Source: Endotrypanum monterogeii (lineage: Eukaryota > Euglenozoa > Kinetoplastea > Trypanosomatida > Trypanosomatidae). Taken from it: a DNA stretch of 64,000 nt. The position numbers and the translations under genes are program-made. Shown here in pieces: positions 63,324 through 64,000 of this stretch. Below the pieces are notes generated by a model, which ran no database searches, was not told the origin of the DNA, and worked only from the letters and a program-made list of their open reading frames with translations. The DNA is taken from assembly GCA_000333855.2 (NCBI GenBank), contig CM007314.1:1-64000 (forward strand), given 5' to 3'. Positions within the stretch are counted from its first letter, which is position 1. Every line of letters begins with the position of its first letter.

Positions 63324-64000
63324 GCTGCTGCTATGTTCGCCGTCAAGCAGGGAAACTACCTTCAGTTGCCAGTAGAACAAAAAACATAGAGGGGGGAAAT
63401 TTTCCAAAGTGAGTTGTGGAGGAGCAAGGCCGTCGCGAAGCACCACATCAGTCATATTGGGGAAGCGAAGCCCACAGTACAACGCTTTTCTATTGGCAAG
63501 GAGGTGGAGGGGGGTATTGCTCTCATAAAAAGTGACGATGCGACGCACGGAAGCCCACCTTTTTTTTTGAGGGGAGGAGGGGGGGGGGGGTATGTGCGCC
63601 ATCATTTCCTTCTACCCTCCCCCTCCCACTAGTATCTTTGCTTTCCAGCTAGCGTAACCAGCTCCATATGCGACAGGGCGACATGCGGATGCAGCACACG
63701 AGCAACGAGACAAACAAAAGTCAAACGTGGGGACCCCTCTCTTCTCCTCCTTCCCATGGAGTAGAGCACACAAATATTGCCTCCTGGCCCTTCAGCAGAG
63801 AGGCACCACATCACTAAGCACATGGGCACAGACCGTTATGTTATGTCTGTCATCACTGCCGTAGCTCGCGGAAGGTTCTTTGATTTTACTTGAAATTAGA
63901 GTTTGAGCTTATGAGCACCCCCCCCCCTCCTCTCCCTGTCACTCCCTGCCACCGCCGGATCAGTGGCACACGCAATCTGAGAGCAGTCTCAGCGAATGTG
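63324..64000. other. Upstream spacer of PNKP, window edge
   Basis: Pyrimidine-rich sequence on the minus strand (TCCCCCCTCTATG and TTTTTTGTTCTAC at about 63370-63405) is a probable splice tract for PNKP. A run of A and C on the transcribed strand is at about 63560-63590, and a C-run at 63919-63927. The next gene upstream is not in the window. Confidence 0.5.

Overview
This is the left end of a trypanosomatid nuclear chromosome. The window opens with CCCTAA telomere repeats. Every convincing gene is an intronless ORF on the minus strand. The genes are separated by 0.3-5 kb spacers full of polypyrimidine tracts, CA/TA microsatellites and homopolymer runs, as expected for a kinetoplastid polycistronic unit processed by trans-splicing. 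The products (a glycosomal alkyl-DHAP synthase ending in SHL, a second lysyl-tRNA synthetase with a C-terminal tail, a short PSA-like Cys-rich surface protein) point to a Leishmania-like organism (Leishmaniinae). From memory, the neighbouring alkyl-DHAP synthase and lysyl-tRNA synthetase genes resemble the start of Leishmania chromosome 30 and a block of T. brucei chromosome 6. I could not check this, and the species is not determined.

Layout. 1-156: telomere. 157-4846: subtelomere without recognisable genes, rich in small hairpins near the telomere. 4847-5266: Cys-rich, probably GPI-anchored surface protein, the last gene before the telomere. 5267-10441: long gene-poor stretch. 10442-25456: alpha/beta hydrolase, divergent cyclophilin, a putative mitochondrial protein, TMEM50/VPS68-like membrane protein, MATH/coiled-coil protein, two more putative organellar proteins, and a cyclin. 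25457-30505: a second unusually long spacer, perhaps holding a decayed gene. 30506-42617: an Arg-rich protein with a CHTOP-like C-terminal motif, a small unknown protein, a giant LRR/NACHT-like/WD40 protein and an LRR protein. 45353-63323: alkyl-DHAP synthase, lysyl-tRNA synthetase, YIPF protein, tail-anchored LRR protein, SET-domain methyltransferase, beta-hydroxyacid dehydrogenase and PNKP.

Transcription must run right to left, from PNKP toward the telomere. No strand switch, tRNA, rRNA, CRISPR or intact transposon was seen. The genes are a functionally mixed set, so expression differences would come from splice sites, UTRs and RNA stability rather than from promoters. Many starts were moved inward from the longest ORF to the first ATG that follows a plausible polypyrimidine/AG splice acceptor. 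The most unusual items are the LRR-(DUF4062-like)-NACHT-like-WD40 protein with a degenerate P-loop, the CHTOP-like Arg-rich protein, a cyclophilin lacking its active-site residues, and a 117-bp near-palindromic element at 44196-44312.
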